Source: RGIG2041 sp045546315
Lineage (GTDB): Bacteria; Bacillota; Clostridia; UBA1381; UMGS1253
Direction: 5' to 3'
Length of the DNA: 64,000 nucleotides
NCBI GenBank assembly: GCA_045546315.1
Contig: JAZQCN010000095.1
Span: 1-64,000, forward strand
Under the pieces are notes generated by a model that was not told where the DNA came from, did no database searches, and saw only the letters and a list, made by a program, of their open reading frames with translations. A program made the translations under genes and the position numbers. Positions 52,201 through 59,769 of this stretch are shown here, in pieces; position 1 is the first letter of the stretch, and each line of letters begins with the position of its first letter.

Positions 52201-52705
52201 GCACAACAAAGCACCGCTCAACATTTCCGGCGAAAAGCAAAAAACCACCTTCACGCAGGAGCAATGGAGCACGCTTATCAGCATCTGCGGCCTTGCAAAG
52301 ATGCTCGATCCGTCGGCAAATACCTTCTATCTGCGCTTTGTGCTGGCATTGGCATACGCACAGTGCGATAATTTTGCCGACTATAATGCGGAAATTTCCA
52401 GAATCAAGGACGAAAGCACCTTCGACAGCTTTAACCTTCTGCCGTTCCCGAGATACATTCTTTGCCATCCGGACGGCACGCCGAAAAAATGCAAGGGTGT
52501 CGTAACGAAAGAGTGTAGTGGCTCTGACACCAGAGGCCGTATGGATATCTATATGGAAGAAACAAATCTGTTCCTCCCGGATATATTCTACAACAAAAAT
52601 AACCTTACATATACCCCTGCCAAGGGCGACACCGTAGAAGACATTTGCCTCGGCTTCAGCCACAAGGGCTTATCTGCGCTGCACGATAAGGAGGATGCAA
52701 AATGA
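49214..52705 (+). CDS. Large P-loop (STAND-like) NTPase with N-terminal Rossmann-like region and C-terminal OB-like domain
   Basis: 1163 residues, no signal or membrane segment. Residues 15-190 alternate strands and helices (ARNILFIGDSFDFEKDKP) and could be a diverged SIR2/SLOG-like sensor or effector, but no catalytic motif is evident. Walker A is GQSGAGKS at 321-328, Walker B TLLIWD ends at Asp394, and about 560-1000 is helical and repeat-like, as in STAND NTPases. The last 70 residues (from Cys1093) form strands with KGVVTKE, DIFYNKNN and GDTVEDICLGFSHKGLSA, resembling a cold-shock/OB fold. It starts after GGAGGAGAT. The partner gene overlaps its end by 4 bases. Function is unknown; a defence-type switch is inferred. 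Confidence 0.75.
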   Translation: MSDFNFAKALEGFNGDAARNILFIGDSFDFEKDKPLLDLKWNTVFCFLQDESKIMQVQLYMQNDSRQVKRLDNLDEAEKIAHQFDYRNLNFISLWAQNNPDFINAVNAIRSIKNFCAKAICHFGCAYFVGYTENCWFEKAQMFPLLTAVYPELQRENCIIIDRCSADSFANFKATLSNVHECRCFSFIEESLAEMWCSDATASQASQDWDDDYFEPEETLSKHVLFINNKSIALEKKEIRDIASFATLLDYEELTPAPTPKYLHPSSFAAFLKNNSNYPKWYSYAEKYALVRSYQKDLTEIVTNSLQNPSNFDYRPILLHGQSGAGKSVALGQLAYDIFHEKKFPVIYITNPQVAFSPKARIGTDARRRFDALSHLIKTLQNVHGAKSTLLIWDCSGFEYERTCYLNLYSALREAGLNVTLVGTNYQLAGNNAHLKDFYTIEAPIQLNQDERAQFRSILKNKARLDTEDIDALFTHSTEDSFLVILYNIFWELRNDISRGIYAEFRETVKDILHAPTVTNEGLFGDMFVRNFEKFNDFLASMNTEQNEQEKLKDFTITAAMLTYFNMPMSIDMIHGLLASDMDMLLKVLNAPIFSKSEQDGNYYYKIRSRLEAELLLRAHNLNPKSDNKEKYVVCLCRLLYLIERENFGSYAADEAIEKVTRIIAAVGPNSKPSDVRWKNEVFYEYAPCLINALAAAGKATEDPRIINQELTLTRELKGKEALSCSYEDFYRILSEARDYTPDAATDDFFSTYTKEDYKPILSDVKIEDADRYLRNPATDDYHLSSYYAQIKVELANCLLAFEKDQERTDADRLHRAERLCEDALRTPHKTNAPATLIWLKVHLLRAELSKDEQESIFPETIDRISFFTQKYPELVHGDNNSSFIGACADFFEAFKENVDVDSLAEKLHTTPTASILYLCAFRECIDAGIISVAPPDAAEQKKINKKTPPPIEWKAPENPQLAVDIYNRFFNEKYFSVFKNDVRCLNLQMRLFWVMHNKAPLNISGEKQKTTFTQEQWSTLISICGLAKMLDPSANTFYLRFVLALAYAQCDNFADYNAEISRIKDESTFDSFNLLPFPRYILCHPDGTPKKCKGVVTKECSGSDTRGRMDIYMEETNLFLPDIFYNKNNLTYTPAKGDTVEDICLGFSHKGLSALHDKEDAK

Positions 52706-53511
52706 TCACCTCCGCTGACTTTATTCCGGTTGTAAACAGCATCAACGAAGCCTTCGCGGACTTCGAAGAGTATGCACGCAGCTTCATCTTTCTGGAATGG
52801 AATCCGCTGTTTAACGAAAGCGACACGCTGGAAAGCAAATTCTGGCGCGAATGCATCAACATACACATTCTCTTTCGCGAATGTATGCCGGGAGCATTAT
52901 CCGGCGAGGACTATTCGCTCAAAAAAGCATTTTTCACTGCGCTTGGTTATCAGGATGCGGAGATACACGAGCTGAACAGCTTCTGTTTTCTTTTGCGTGA
53001 GTTACGCCTATACCGTTGCCATTTGCTGGACGGTAATATTCAAAGAACCGTAGCCAGACGCCAAAATATAGAGAAAAACTTCAGAGATATGGCGCTGACA
53101 GATGAGTGGCAGTTCCGTATGGACGAAGAGCAGTGGGAACTTACCTTCCGTCAGCTGTATGACACAGCCGCGTCTTTGCTTTACCAAATGGCAAAAAAAA
53201 TCAAAGCCGTCCGTGACGAGCAGCGCGCGCAGGTGTTTGCAGCTTGGAAAACACTGTATGTAAGATGGTATGCGTCTTCGGAGATGTGCCGAACTTATTT
53301 ACACAGCGGCTTTTGCGAGTATTACATTATGGAGGACAGAATTTCCGATGTACCTTCGCAGGAAAAGCCGGCCCGAAGAGCTGACAAGGCAATGAGAAAC
53401 GATGCTTTGAAGGAAAGAGCCAAAGCTGAATACGCAAATATGACTGCGTATAAAACCTTTGAGCCTGCCCAGCTCAGCTTTGAAATTGTAAAGGCGGTTA
53501 TGCGTAATTAA
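52702..53511 (+). CDS. Helical partner protein of the STAND-like NTPase
   Basis: 269 residues, predicted almost entirely helical, with many aromatic, Glu and Arg residues and no membrane segment or recognised motif (begins MITSADFIPVVNSINEAFADFEEY). The start is an ATGA-type overlap with the NTPase gene, with AAGGAGG inside that gene, so equal production and a complex are likely. No nuclease, protease or membrane effector motif is visible. It may be an adaptor or a new effector. Confidence 0.75.
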   Translation: MITSADFIPVVNSINEAFADFEEYARSFIFLEWNPLFNESDTLESKFWRECINIHILFRECMPGALSGEDYSLKKAFFTALGYQDAEIHELNSFCFLLRELRLYRCHLLDGNIQRTVARRQNIEKNFRDMALTDEWQFRMDEEQWELTFRQLYDTAASLLYQMAKKIKAVRDEQRAQVFAAWKTLYVRWYASSEMCRTYLHSGFCEYYIMEDRISDVPSQEKPARRADKAMRNDALKERAKAEYANMTAYKTFEPAQLSFEIVKAVMRN

Positions 53512-53519
53512 GAATAGCA

Positions 53520-53554
53520 AAAAAACAGGCGATGTTTTTTCATCGCCTGTTTTT
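53520..53554. terminator. Convergent terminator after the STAND-like operon
   Basis: AAAAACAGGCGATG and complement with a T-rich loop. Confidence 0.9.
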
Positions 53555-54242
53555 ATATCCAAAAGCCCAACAGCCACAGCGCCACCAAATGCACCGGGAA
53601 ATAAATATAGAAAAAGTATTTCATCTTCAGTCTGCCGCGCGCACCGCTGTAGAGCATAAGCAGCGGAAGCGCCAGAAACGAAAAGGCTTGTATCGTGCCG
53701 TAGGTCACCGTTAAAAGCGCGAGCCCGACGCCGCAAAGTGCAAGCTGCTGCTTTTTGGTTTTCCCCAAATACACGCCGACCGGCAAAAGCACTCCCCAGA
53801 AGCCGTAGTCAATTGCAAAGTCTGTTCCGGAAAGCAATCGCGGTAACACCATCGTTAAAAACGCTGTTGCCGCAAGTAAAAAAGCAAACGGCAGCCACGA
53901 AAAAGCGCTGCGCTTTTTTATTGCATAATCCGCCATATAAATCAGCCCGATGGATAGCGCAAAGGTGACCAAAATGCACTGATAAAGTGAATTTAGCGCG
54001 AAATAATAAAGAAGCTGCACCACAGCCGCGAGGGTGACAATGCCCAAAAGGTAGCGCGTACGGTTTTTCGTATAGCGGCAGCCCTCCGCAATCATATAGG
54101 CAAACAGTGGCATTGCCACTCTGCCGATGATGCGCAAAAGCAAACACTGCGGAAACAACATCAAGCCGATATGGTCTGCCGTCATACAAATTGCCGCGAT
54201 GATTTTCAATTGGTTTCCGCTCAGCCTTTGCAAACCGCTCAT
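53553..54242 (-). CDS. TraX-family membrane protein
   Basis: A 229-residue protein with about eight hydrophobic segments and the TraX pattern: LKIIAAICMTADHIGLMLFP, then LRIIGRVAMPLFAYMIAEGCRYT. TraX of the F plasmid is linked to pilin acetylation, but chromosomal clostridial homologues are widespread and uncharacterised. Here it is the last gene of the rlmD operon, overlapping the flavodoxin gene by 4 bases. It is not a sign of conjugation. Confidence 0.88.
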   Translation of the reverse strand: MSGLQRLSGNQLKIIAAICMTADHIGLMLFPQCLLLRIIGRVAMPLFAYMIAEGCRYTKNRTRYLLGIVTLAAVVQLLYYFALNSLYQCILVTFALSIGLIYMADYAIKKRSAFSWLPFAFLLAATAFLTMVLPRLLSGTDFAIDYGFWGVLLPVGVYLGKTKKQQLALCGVGLALLTVTYGTIQAFSFLALPLLMLYSGARGRLKMKYFFYIYFPVHLVALWLLGFWI

Positions 54243-54766
54243 CCCTTTACATAATGCACCAATTCCGCAATGGCGGCTCTGTCCGTAAAGTCGCCGCTCT
54301 CCTCACATAAGCGAATCAGCATTTTCTCCATTTCGTTCGGATTTTCCTTCGCCGACATAATCTTTTTCAGCGTTTTTATCGCGGCCCTGTGCGGCAGCGA
54401 CAGCTCATCTAAAATCATTTTACCCAAAAAGTTAAACACTTTAATCTTTTCCCGCATATGCGGCTTAAAGTTTTTCTCCATGACCATAACATCATAGTAT
54501 TCGCGCACCTCCGGCGGTGTCAGCCCCGTTGTGTACACGACAAGCTTTTTTCCCTCCAGCTTGTCAAAATTTTTCGTAATCAGATTCACGCCGGCTATCA
54601 TTTCCGCATACAGACCGCCACCGTATACAATCGTGTCGTAGTCTTGCAAATCCGCTGGCTTTACCGCCTTTGCATCCACCACGCTGCAGCCGAGCTCTTC
54701 GGCAATCCACTCGGCATAGGTCTTTGTCGAGCCGTATTTTGATTTGTAAATTACAATTGCGTTCAT
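54239..54766 (-). CDS. Flavodoxin-domain protein (HemG-like)
   Basis: A 175-residue protein. The FMN phosphate loop is IVIYKSKYGSTKTYAEWIAEEL, and later flavin contacts lie in YDTIVYGGGLYAEMI and LVVYTTGLTPPE. The helical C-terminus with LPHRAAIKTLKKIM resembles HemG-type/protoporphyrinogen-oxidase-like flavodoxins found in anaerobes that make no heme; the substrate is unknown. It overlaps both neighbours by 4 bases, so translation is coupled. Confidence 0.88.
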   Translation of the reverse strand: MNAIVIYKSKYGSTKTYAEWIAEELGCSVVDAKAVKPADLQDYDTIVYGGGLYAEMIAGVNLITKNFDKLEGKKLVVYTTGLTPPEVREYYDVMVMEKNFKPHMREKIKVFNFLGKMILDELSLPHRAAIKTLKKIMSAKENPNEMEKMLIRLCEESGDFTDRAAIAELVHYVKG

Positions 54767-54987
54767 ATACTCACCTCTGTTTTATGCTTATGCTGTCTTT
54801 TTAAAATTTTGACCACGCGCGGTCGATTATAGCGCTGAATTACGATAAACTGCCCATCAAAGAGCATTGCAAGCACTGCCGTCAGCGCAAAAATCCAAAG
54901 CTGACCCCAAAGCAAGCCGAACAAAAGGGTGCTTAGCGAAATCACACAATACATAAATATTGCAGGGCCGCTCGGTTTTGTTTTCAT
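54763..54987 (-). CDS. Small two-helix membrane protein
   Basis: 74 residues. Two hydrophobic segments (about 10-28 and 31-48, IFMYCVISLSTLLFGLLWG and a following Ala/Leu-rich helix) are followed by a strongly basic tail (RYNRPRVVKILKRQHKHKTEV). The family is not recognised. Its end overlaps the flavodoxin start, and it lies 13 bases after rlmD. Confidence 0.7.
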   Translation of the reverse strand: MKTKPSGPAIFMYCVISLSTLLFGLLWGQLWIFALTAVLAMLFDGQFIVIQRYNRPRVVKILKRQHKHKTEVSI

Positions 54988-55000
54988 TTTTTGTCCCCTT

Positions 55001-56374
55001 TTATTCCCGGCACAATAGTGCCACTATTTCCACATGCACCGTATGCGGAAACATATCCACCGGCACAACGGTATCGATTTTGTATTCGCCGCTCTCGCAC
55101 AGATATTTCAAGTCGCGCGCCAGCGTTGCCGGATTGCACGAAACATACACAACACGCTCCGGCTGCATATTTAAAATAATTTCAAGTGTTTTTTCGTCCG
55201 AGCCCTTACGCGGCGGGTCTAAAATCACAACATCAGCTCTCTCGCCCTGGCTGTAGAGATACTGAATACTTTTTTGCACATCGCCGCAATAAAAGGCGGC
55301 ATTTTCTATGCCATTGCGCGCGGCGTTCTTTTTCGCATCCTTCACGGCGTCCTCGACAATTTCCACACCGATTACCTTACCGGCGCGCTTGGCGGCAAAC
55401 AGAGAAATCGTACCGATACCGCAATAGAGGTCAAACACCGTATCCGTTTTTTGAATATTTGCCATTTCAACGGCGGTTTCATAAAGCACCTGCGTCTGCA
55501 CGGGATTTACCTGGAAGAAGCTGTGCGGCGAAATCTCAAACGCCAAATCACCGATAGTATCACAAAGCGTCTCACTGCCCCACAGCACATCGTTATTTTT
55601 GCCGAGCACCAAATTGGTTTTGTCCGTATGAATATTGTGCTGAATGCTGACAAGCCCCTCTACGCCCTCGCGCAGAAGCGACACCAGCAGCTCCGGCTGC
55701 GGCAAAAACAGCGCATTTGCCACAACGACAACCATCACGCTGCCGTCCTTTGCCGTGCGCACAAATATATTACGAATTACCCCCGAATGTGTTTTTTCAT
55801 CGTAAGGCTTTACCTTTGCACGGCGCATATATTCCTTCACGCAGCGCGCTGCCGCCATCGCAGCCTCGCTGCTGACACAGCAGTGCTCCGTTTCGACTAA
55901 ATCGTGGCTGTGGCGGCGGTAAAAGCCGCAAACCGTTTTACCGTCTTTATCCTTACCGACCGGCATTTGCGTTTTGTTACGGTACGCATACGGATTGTCC
56001 ATTCCGCGCGTTTCCTCGACCGAAATCCCCTTAAAGCCGCCGAGACGCTCAAGTGCATCGGTCACCTGCTTTTGCTTCAGCTTCAGCTGTGTTTCATAAT
56101 TTATATGCATAAAGTCACAGCCGCCGCACTTTTCAAACACGCCGCACACCGGTGCCACACGCGCAGGCGACGCCTTTAAAATTTGCTCCAATCGCCCGAA
56201 GCCATAGGTTTTATTGACCTTTACAATGCGCACGCGTGCCAAATCGCCTATTGCCGTTCGCGGTACAAACACGGCAAAGCCGTCAATACGGCATATGCCG
56301 TCCCCACCGGAGGACTGGTCTGTGATTTCCACTTCGAATATATCATTTTTCTGAATGCTGACGGTTTTTTCCAT
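55001..56374 (-). CDS. rlmD: 23S rRNA (uracil-5-)-methyltransferase, RlmD/RumA type
   Basis: A 457-residue enzyme. An N-terminal TRAM domain (FEVEITDQSSGGDGICRIDGFAVFVP) is followed by iron-sulfur cysteines (VCGVFEKCGGCDFMH). The methyltransferase domain has DLYCGIGTISLFAA, ILDPPRKGSDEK, and the catalytic Cys in VYVSCNPATLARDL. It methylates a 23S rRNA uridine (U1939 or U747 group). It starts the rlmD, small membrane protein, flavodoxin, TraX operon. Confidence 0.95.
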   Translation of the reverse strand: MEKTVSIQKNDIFEVEITDQSSGGDGICRIDGFAVFVPRTAIGDLARVRIVKVNKTYGFGRLEQILKASPARVAPVCGVFEKCGGCDFMHINYETQLKLKQKQVTDALERLGGFKGISVEETRGMDNPYAYRNKTQMPVGKDKDGKTVCGFYRRHSHDLVETEHCCVSSEAAMAAARCVKEYMRRAKVKPYDEKTHSGVIRNIFVRTAKDGSVMVVVVANALFLPQPELLVSLLREGVEGLVSIQHNIHTDKTNLVLGKNNDVLWGSETLCDTIGDLAFEISPHSFFQVNPVQTQVLYETAVEMANIQKTDTVFDLYCGIGTISLFAAKRAGKVIGVEIVEDAVKDAKKNAARNGIENAAFYCGDVQKSIQYLYSQGERADVVILDPPRKGSDEKTLEIILNMQPERVVYVSCNPATLARDLKYLCESGEYKIDTVVPVDMFPHTVHVEIVALLCRE

Positions 56375-56502
56375 ATGTGTTCTCCCTAAGCTTTTATACT
56401 AAACATTTTACCAAAAACCGCTCGTGTTGACAAGTGCTAACTTGACGAAAACCTCCCTATATGCTAAACTAACAATATATGTAACAAAGGGAGCGTTAAA
56501 TT

Positions 56503-57687
56503 ATGGATTTTATTTACTTAAAAGAATTCATGGACCATATGGCGCGTGAGCGTACACCGGGTTGTGCCGTACAGATTTATTTAGACGGCAAGCGCATATT
56601 TCGCTACGATTCCGGCTACGCAGATTTAGAGCACCAAACCCTGATTCGCGATACAAACTATTTCAACATTTATTCCTGCTCGAAGATTGCAACCTGTACT
56701 GCAGGTGCGCAGCTTTTAGAGCGCGGCAAAATTCTCCTGACGGACCCGCTCTACGATTATATGCCGGAATTTCGCCATATGGCGGTCAAGCAGCCGGACG
56801 GCTCTATAACAGAAGCTAAAAACCCGATTACCGTCGGCGATTTATTTTCGATGACCGCAGGCTTAACCTACAACACAAGCCTCCCCGCCTTCGACAAGGC
56901 ACGCCAGCTGTCCGGCGGCAAAATGGATACCCTGACCGTAATCCGTTGCCTTGCAGAAGAGCCGCTTGCCTTCGAGCCGGGCGAAAAATGGTGCTACAGT
57001 ATGTGCCACGATGTGTTGGCAGGCTTGGTTGAAGTGGTCAGCGGGATGAAATTCCGCGATTATATGGATGCAAATCTCTTTGAGCCGCTGGATATGCGCC
57101 GCACAAAGTACCATGCGGACCAAACAGTTTTAAACAATATGGCAGAGCAATATCGCTTTGTGGCAGACGGCGAAGACACAGCAAATTTTAATTTGGTCGA
57201 GGCACAAAAGCACGGCAATGCAACAAGTGGTACATTTATCAATGTCGGTAAGAATAGAAACCATGTTTTCGGTCCGGAATACGACAGCGGCGGCGCCGGC
57301 ATTGTTACAACGGTCGGCGACTATGTTAAGCTGTTGGCGGCGCTTGCAGGCAACGGCCTCGGCTTAACGGGCGAGCGCATTCTCTCGCCGAATACCGTCG
57401 AGCTGATGAAAACCAACCGCTTAACCGAAAAGCAGCGCGAGACTATGACCTGGAAGCAGCTTGCCGGCTACGGCTACGGTCTCGGCGTGCGCACCTTAAT
57501 CGACAAAACCGTCGGCTCGGTCTGCAATTTAGGCGAATTTGGTTGGGGCGGCGCAGCCGGTGCAACCGCAATGATTGACTCGAGCATCCATCTTGCCGTA
57601 TTCTTTGTGCAGCACTGCTTAAACCCGCGCGAGGAATGGTATATGCCACGCCTCAGAAATATTGTTTACACCTGCCTCGGCAGATAA
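56503..57687 (+). CDS. Serine hydrolase of the beta-lactamase/class C family
   Basis: A 394-residue protein. The SxxK motif is in YSCSKIATC, the Tyr motif in WCYSMCHDVLAG, and the third motif region near EFGWGGAAG. It belongs to the esterase/D-aminopeptidase-like class C group. There is no signal peptide, so it is not a secreted beta-lactamase; esterase or amidase activity is likely. AAAGGGAGCG precedes the start. It is monocistronic. Confidence 0.9.
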   Translation: MDFIYLKEFMDHMARERTPGCAVQIYLDGKRIFRYDSGYADLEHQTLIRDTNYFNIYSCSKIATCTAGAQLLERGKILLTDPLYDYMPEFRHMAVKQPDGSITEAKNPITVGDLFSMTAGLTYNTSLPAFDKARQLSGGKMDTLTVIRCLAEEPLAFEPGEKWCYSMCHDVLAGLVEVVSGMKFRDYMDANLFEPLDMRRTKYHADQTVLNNMAEQYRFVADGEDTANFNLVEAQKHGNATSGTFINVGKNRNHVFGPEYDSGGAGIVTTVGDYVKLLAALAGNGLGLTGERILSPNTVELMKTNRLTEKQRETMTWKQLAGYGYGLGVRTLIDKTVGSVCNLGEFGWGGAAGATAMIDSSIHLAVFFVQHCLNPREEWYMPRLRNIVYTCLGR

Positions 57688-57725
57688 AAAAAGAGCTTCG
57701 AAGCACTTGACTTCGAAGCTCTTTT
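57688..57725. terminator. Convergent terminator
   Basis: AAGAGCTTCGAAG and complement with a 7-base loop. Confidence 0.9.
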
Positions 57726-57730
57726 GTTTT

Positions 57731-57958
57731 TTATTGTATCTCTCCTGCAAATTCAAAGCCGCAGCCCTCAACCGCCGCGCGCACAGCCTGTTCGTCAATC
57801 TTTGCAGCGGTTACGGTCACAGCGCCCTTTTCCAAATCGACCTCCGCTTTTGTGCCCTTCAATTCTTCCAGCGCCTTCTTCACAGCCGCACTGCAACGCG
57901 GACAAGCCATACCCTCTACTTTAAATACTTTTGTTTCTTTTTTCCCGAAACCGAACAT
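57731..57958 (-). CDS. Heavy-metal-associated (HMA) domain protein
   Basis: A 75-residue ferredoxin-like metal carrier: VFKVEGMACPRCSAAVKKALEEL with the CxxC metal site, then AEVDLEKGAVTV and a closing strand. It binds Cu(I) or a similar metal and normally works with a P-type ATPase, which is not in this window. The ATG at 57958 follows AAGGAGTG. A short hydrophilic N-terminal extension (MFGFGKKETK) precedes the domain. Confidence 0.9.
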   Translation of the reverse strand: MFGFGKKETKVFKVEGMACPRCSAAVKKALEELKGTKAEVDLEKGAVTVTAAKIDEQAVRAAVEGCGFEFAGEIQ

Positions 57959-58153
57959 AATCGAAAACACTCCTTCATAAAATTCTACTGTTATTTTACT
58001 CCTGTTTTTCGAAAAATTCAAGTATAAAACGCGCTTCCTTATTACATTCTTTTTACATTCCGCTGTAAAACATTGACAGTTTTCCTGTTCATTGCTATAC
58101 TTTTATATATATTTGTTATTATTGGGATTTTATCCTCAAAAGGGGGTATTTAT

Positions 58154-58420
58154 ATGAAACTGAAAGACGGTTTTTTGCTCAAAACTGTTGCAGGCAGCAA
58201 AATCGTAGTACCAATCGGCGAAGCAAGCGCTTCCTTTAACGGCGTAATCACGCTGTCCGGCAGCGCAGCATATCTTTGGGAAATCCTGCAAGCAGGCGCG
58301 ACTGAGGAAGAGCTTTTAGAGGCTTTGCTTGTAGAGTATAATGTAGAAAGAGACTACGCCGCTGCAGACTTAAAGCGCTTTATTGCAAAGCTGCAAAGCG
58401 CAGGTATGCTGGAAGAATAA
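58154..58420 (+). CDS. PqqD-family peptide-recognition protein
   Basis: An 88-residue winged-helix protein of the PqqD family: MKLKDGFLLKTVAGSKIVVPIGEASASFNGVITLSGSAAYLWEIL, then a helix-turn-helix-like end (YAAADLKRFIAKLQSAGML). PqqD-like domains bind leader peptides of ribosomally made modified peptides. Here it stands alone, followed one base later by a signal-peptidase-like gene, with no radical SAM enzyme or precursor in view. The ATG at 58154 follows AGGGGG; the hydrophobic upstream extension of the frame is unlikely to be translated. Confidence 0.85.
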   Translation: MKLKDGFLLKTVAGSKIVVPIGEASASFNGVITLSGSAAYLWEILQAGATEEELLEALLVEYNVERDYAAADLKRFIAKLQSAGMLEE

Positions 58421-58421
58421 G

Positions 58422-58841
58422 ATGGAACGCTTTGATATGCAGGTGATTGTCGAGTATATGTACGCAGCCTTTGCACTCGGCAAACCCTTTTCCTTCACCC
58501 CTTCCGGTGACAGTATGCTGCCCACGCTGCAAAACGGCACGGATACCGTTACCGTAGTGCCTGCAGATGCTTGCAAAATCGGGGATATCATCCTTTATCG
58601 CCGTCCGAGCGGTATGTATGTGCTGCATCGCATCGTCGGCAAGGCGAAGCGCGGCTTTATGCTGTGCGGTGATAATGAAAACACAATCGAATACCCGATT
58701 CCGCAAAAGGATATGCTCGCCAAAGTTATTTCGGCAACGGATGCAAACGGCAACGCTGTTGATTTGCACGCAAAGTCCAACCCGGGCAGATTGTGGCTGA
58801 AAAAGCTGAAATTGCACATACGACTTCTATTTAAAAAATAA
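58422..58841 (+). CDS. S26/S24-type signal peptidase-like protease
   Basis: A 139-residue protein. The catalytic serine lies in TPSGDSMLPTL, and the second conserved block is MYVLHRIVGKAKRGFMLCGDNENT, with His in the position used by SipW/ER-type Ser-His enzymes. There is no clear transmembrane anchor at the N-terminus, only a C-terminal basic stretch (LWLKKLKLHIRLLFKK). It starts one base after the PqqD gene. The pair recalls peptide-maturation cassettes; the substrate is unknown. Confidence 0.85.
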   Translation: MERFDMQVIVEYMYAAFALGKPFSFTPSGDSMLPTLQNGTDTVTVVPADACKIGDIILYRRPSGMYVLHRIVGKAKRGFMLCGDNENTIEYPIPQKDMLAKVISATDANGNAVDLHAKSNPGRLWLKKLKLHIRLLFKK

Positions 58842-58842
58842 A

Positions 58843-58874
58843 AAAACCTTGTTCGCAAAGAACAAGGTTTTTTT
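58843..58874. terminator. Convergent terminator
   Basis: AAACCTTGTTC and complement with a 5-base loop and T7. Confidence 0.9.
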
Positions 58875-58886
58875 GTATGCTTTGAT

Positions 58887-59570
58887 TTATCTGTTCAAAA
58901 TCAGCTTGGTCAGCTCAACCGGCTCAACAATCTTGTCGCCCTTATATACGCGCATATTGCCGGAAGCAATTTCATCAATTAAGATAACCTCGCCGTTGTG
59001 GTAACCAAACTCAAACTTAATATCCCACAAATCAAGACCGATGGTCTTTAAATCGTCTGCAACGATTTTTGTAATCTTTAAGGTCTGCTCCTTCATGCTT
59101 GCAAACATTTCCTCACTCATAACGCCGAGCGCAGCCAGACCTTCGCTCGTTACAAGCGGATCGCCCTTCTCATCGTTTTTGAAGGTACACTCTACATAGC
59201 CGCCCTCAAGCACTGTGCCGTCCTCAATGTATTCACCGTATCTGCGAATAAAGCTGCCGGTTGCAACCAAGCGGCAAATAACCTCTAAGCCGTGACCGAA
59301 TACAGTACCCGGAAGCACTTCCATCGTTGCTTCGTCCACATTTGCGCTCACATAATGTGTCTTAATGCCGGCCTGCTTTAATAAATCAAAATAATATACA
59401 GAAGTTCTTAAGTTTGCTTTGCCGATGCCTTCAATTGTTAAACCAACGCTGTTTTCGCCCGGATCGAATACGCCGTCTTTACCGGTGCAATCGTCCTTGA
59501 ACTTCAGCATTACATTGCCGTTGTCCAGGCTGTAAACATCTTTTGTTTTACCCTCATAGATCTTCTTCAT
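58887..59570 (-). CDS. purC: SAICAR synthetase
   Basis: A 227-residue PurC. It has IYEGKTKDVYSLDNGNVMLKFKDD, VICRLVATGSFIRRYG, the aspartate/IMP site around KFEFGYHNGEVILIDEIASGNMR, and a normal C-terminus. It joins aspartate to CAIR in purine synthesis. It stands alone, not in a pur operon. Its promoter on the minus strand is TTGATT (59635-59640), 17 bases, TATGAT (59612-59617). AAAGGAG precedes the start. Confidence 0.95.
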   Translation of the reverse strand: MKKIYEGKTKDVYSLDNGNVMLKFKDDCTGKDGVFDPGENSVGLTIEGIGKANLRTSVYYFDLLKQAGIKTHYVSANVDEATMEVLPGTVFGHGLEVICRLVATGSFIRRYGEYIEDGTVLEGGYVECTFKNDEKGDPLVTSEGLAALGVMSEEMFASMKEQTLKITKIVADDLKTIGLDLWDIKFEFGYHNGEVILIDEIASGNMRVYKGDKIVEPVELTKLILNR

Positions 59571-59611
59571 ACAACAAAACTCCTTTATTCTTCAAAATAA
59601 ATTCCTTTATT

Positions 59612-59640
59612 ATCATAGCACTTTTCCAAAAAAAAATCAA
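59612..59640 (-). promoter_or_regulatory. Promoter of purC
   Basis: TTGATT, 17-base spacer, TATGAT on the minus strand. No clear PurR box or guanine-type riboswitch was seen upstream. Confidence 0.65.
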
Positions 59641-59769
59641 TGTAAAATGAAAAGATACACACCATTTTGTCATTTTGTACAAAAAATGGTAAATCCGTAC
59701 GATTGAATTTACACATTTTCTATTTATTTCATTGCATTTTTATGCTATACTGACATAGAGGTGATTGAT

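Noticed and set aside
51722..52663. Minus-strand frame of 313 codons opposite the STAND-like gene
   Set aside because: Shadow of the plus-strand coding sequence; no start signal, and the plus-strand frame continues without break.
53553..54242. TraX homologue as evidence for a conjugative element
   Set aside because: It is the last gene of a housekeeping operon with rlmD, and no relaxase, mating-pair or integrase gene is nearby.
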